Below the pieces are notes generated by a model. It made no database searches. It was not told where the DNA came from and saw nothing but the letters and a program-made list of their open reading frames with translations. Position numbers and translations under genes: made by a program. This document shows positions 5,194-5,322 of a DNA stretch of 5,322 bases, in pieces (positions within the stretch are counted from its first letter, which is position 1; each line of letters starts with the position of its first letter). Source of the DNA: Actinomycetota bacterium (GTDB lineage Bacteria; Actinomycetota; Actinomycetes; Nanopelagicales; Nanopelagicaceae); the NCBI GenBank assembly GCA_947496345.1, contig CANMCL010000070.1:1-5322 (forward strand), read 5' to 3'.

Positions 5194-5322
5194 AGAGTTG
5201 ATCCTGGCGCAAAAGAGCCAAATATTCGCTCGGCGTTATCAGAAAGTGCTTGCGCTAAAGTTCCGACACTTTCGTTGCGTTCTTCGGCCATTGCTCGCAC
5301 AATATTTGCAATCTGTGCTGGG
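5190..5322 (-). CDS. tatD: TatD-family metal-dependent hydrolase (DNase), 3' end only
   Basis: Only the last 43 codons are present; the gene continues beyond the right edge. The readable tail begins PAQIANIVRAMAEERN and ends with T-L-A-Q-A-L-S-D-N-A-E-R-I-F-G-S-F, which matches the C-terminal helices of TatD proteins (P-x-x-x-x-x-V-x-x-x-A-E-x-R, then T-x-x-N-A-x-R-x-F). These are metal-dependent nucleases of the amidohydrolase-like TIM-barrel type; the metal-binding residues lie outside the window. Its TGA overlaps the rsmA ATG, so it is the upstream partner of a tatD-rsmA-ispE operon, an order known in other actinobacteria. The short fragment and the context together make the call good but not certain. 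Confidence 0.8.
   Translation of the reverse strand, partial: PAQIANIVRAMAEERNESVGTLAQALSDNAERIFGSFAPGSTL
5202..5205 (-). promoter_or_regulatory. Shine-Dalgarno site of rsmA, within the end of the tatD-like gene
   Basis: AGGA lies 8 nt before the rsmA ATG, inside the last codons of the upstream gene. With the ATGA overlap it supports this start and translational coupling. Confidence 0.6.

Noticed and set aside
1..5322. Mobile elements, CRISPR arrays, defence or toxin-antitoxin genes
   Set aside because: All six protein genes and the tRNA are recognised core functions or a common regulator; no transposase, array or flanking target duplications are seen.

Overview
This 5.3 kb window reads as a compact, housekeeping stretch of an actinobacterial chromosome. 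The clues are a tRNA-Gln(UUG) followed by glmU, prs and rplY on one strand (a characteristic actinobacterial order), a Ctc-type L25, and promoter/start arrangements typical of leaderless actinobacterial mRNAs (TANNNT box about 7 nt before an ATG with no Shine-Dalgarno). Base composition sampled by eye is roughly 45-50% G+C, low for the phylum. With the very short spacers and overlapping stop codons, this suggests a streamlined lineage such as the freshwater Nanopelagicales (acI) group. That placement is an inference from style, not a search result.

Layout, read along the minus strand (right to left). (1) The 3' end of a tatD-like hydrolase gene, then rsmA (16S rRNA dimethyladenosine transferase) and ispE (CDP-ME kinase), joined by an ATGA overlap and a 1-nt gap, so almost certainly one operon. 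(2) One plus-strand gene, a MarR-family regulator, whose stop codon overlaps the ispE stop codon. (3) A 94-nt divergent intergenic region between marR and tRNA-Gln. It holds back-to-back candidate promoters, a 13-bp tandem duplication and a small palindrome. (4) tRNA-Gln, a 47-nt gap with a leaderless promoter, then glmU (bifunctional UDP-GlcNAc synthesis) and prs (PRPP synthase, TTG start) 5 nt apart. (5) A 146-nt spacer that can fold into a structured leader masking the rplY ribosome-binding site, then the 5' third of rplY (ribosomal protein L25), which runs off the left edge.

The genes supply core building blocks and ribosome maturation: UDP-GlcNAc for peptidoglycan, PRPP for nucleotides, the MEP-pathway isoprenoid precursor, ribosome methylation, a 5S-binding ribosomal protein and a tRNA. 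MarR is the only regulator and the only gene not obviously housekeeping. I see no mobile element, CRISPR array, toxin-antitoxin or defence system, and no clearly novel multi-gene system. The places worth a second look are regulatory: the rplY leader and the marR/tRNA-Gln/glmU promoter region.
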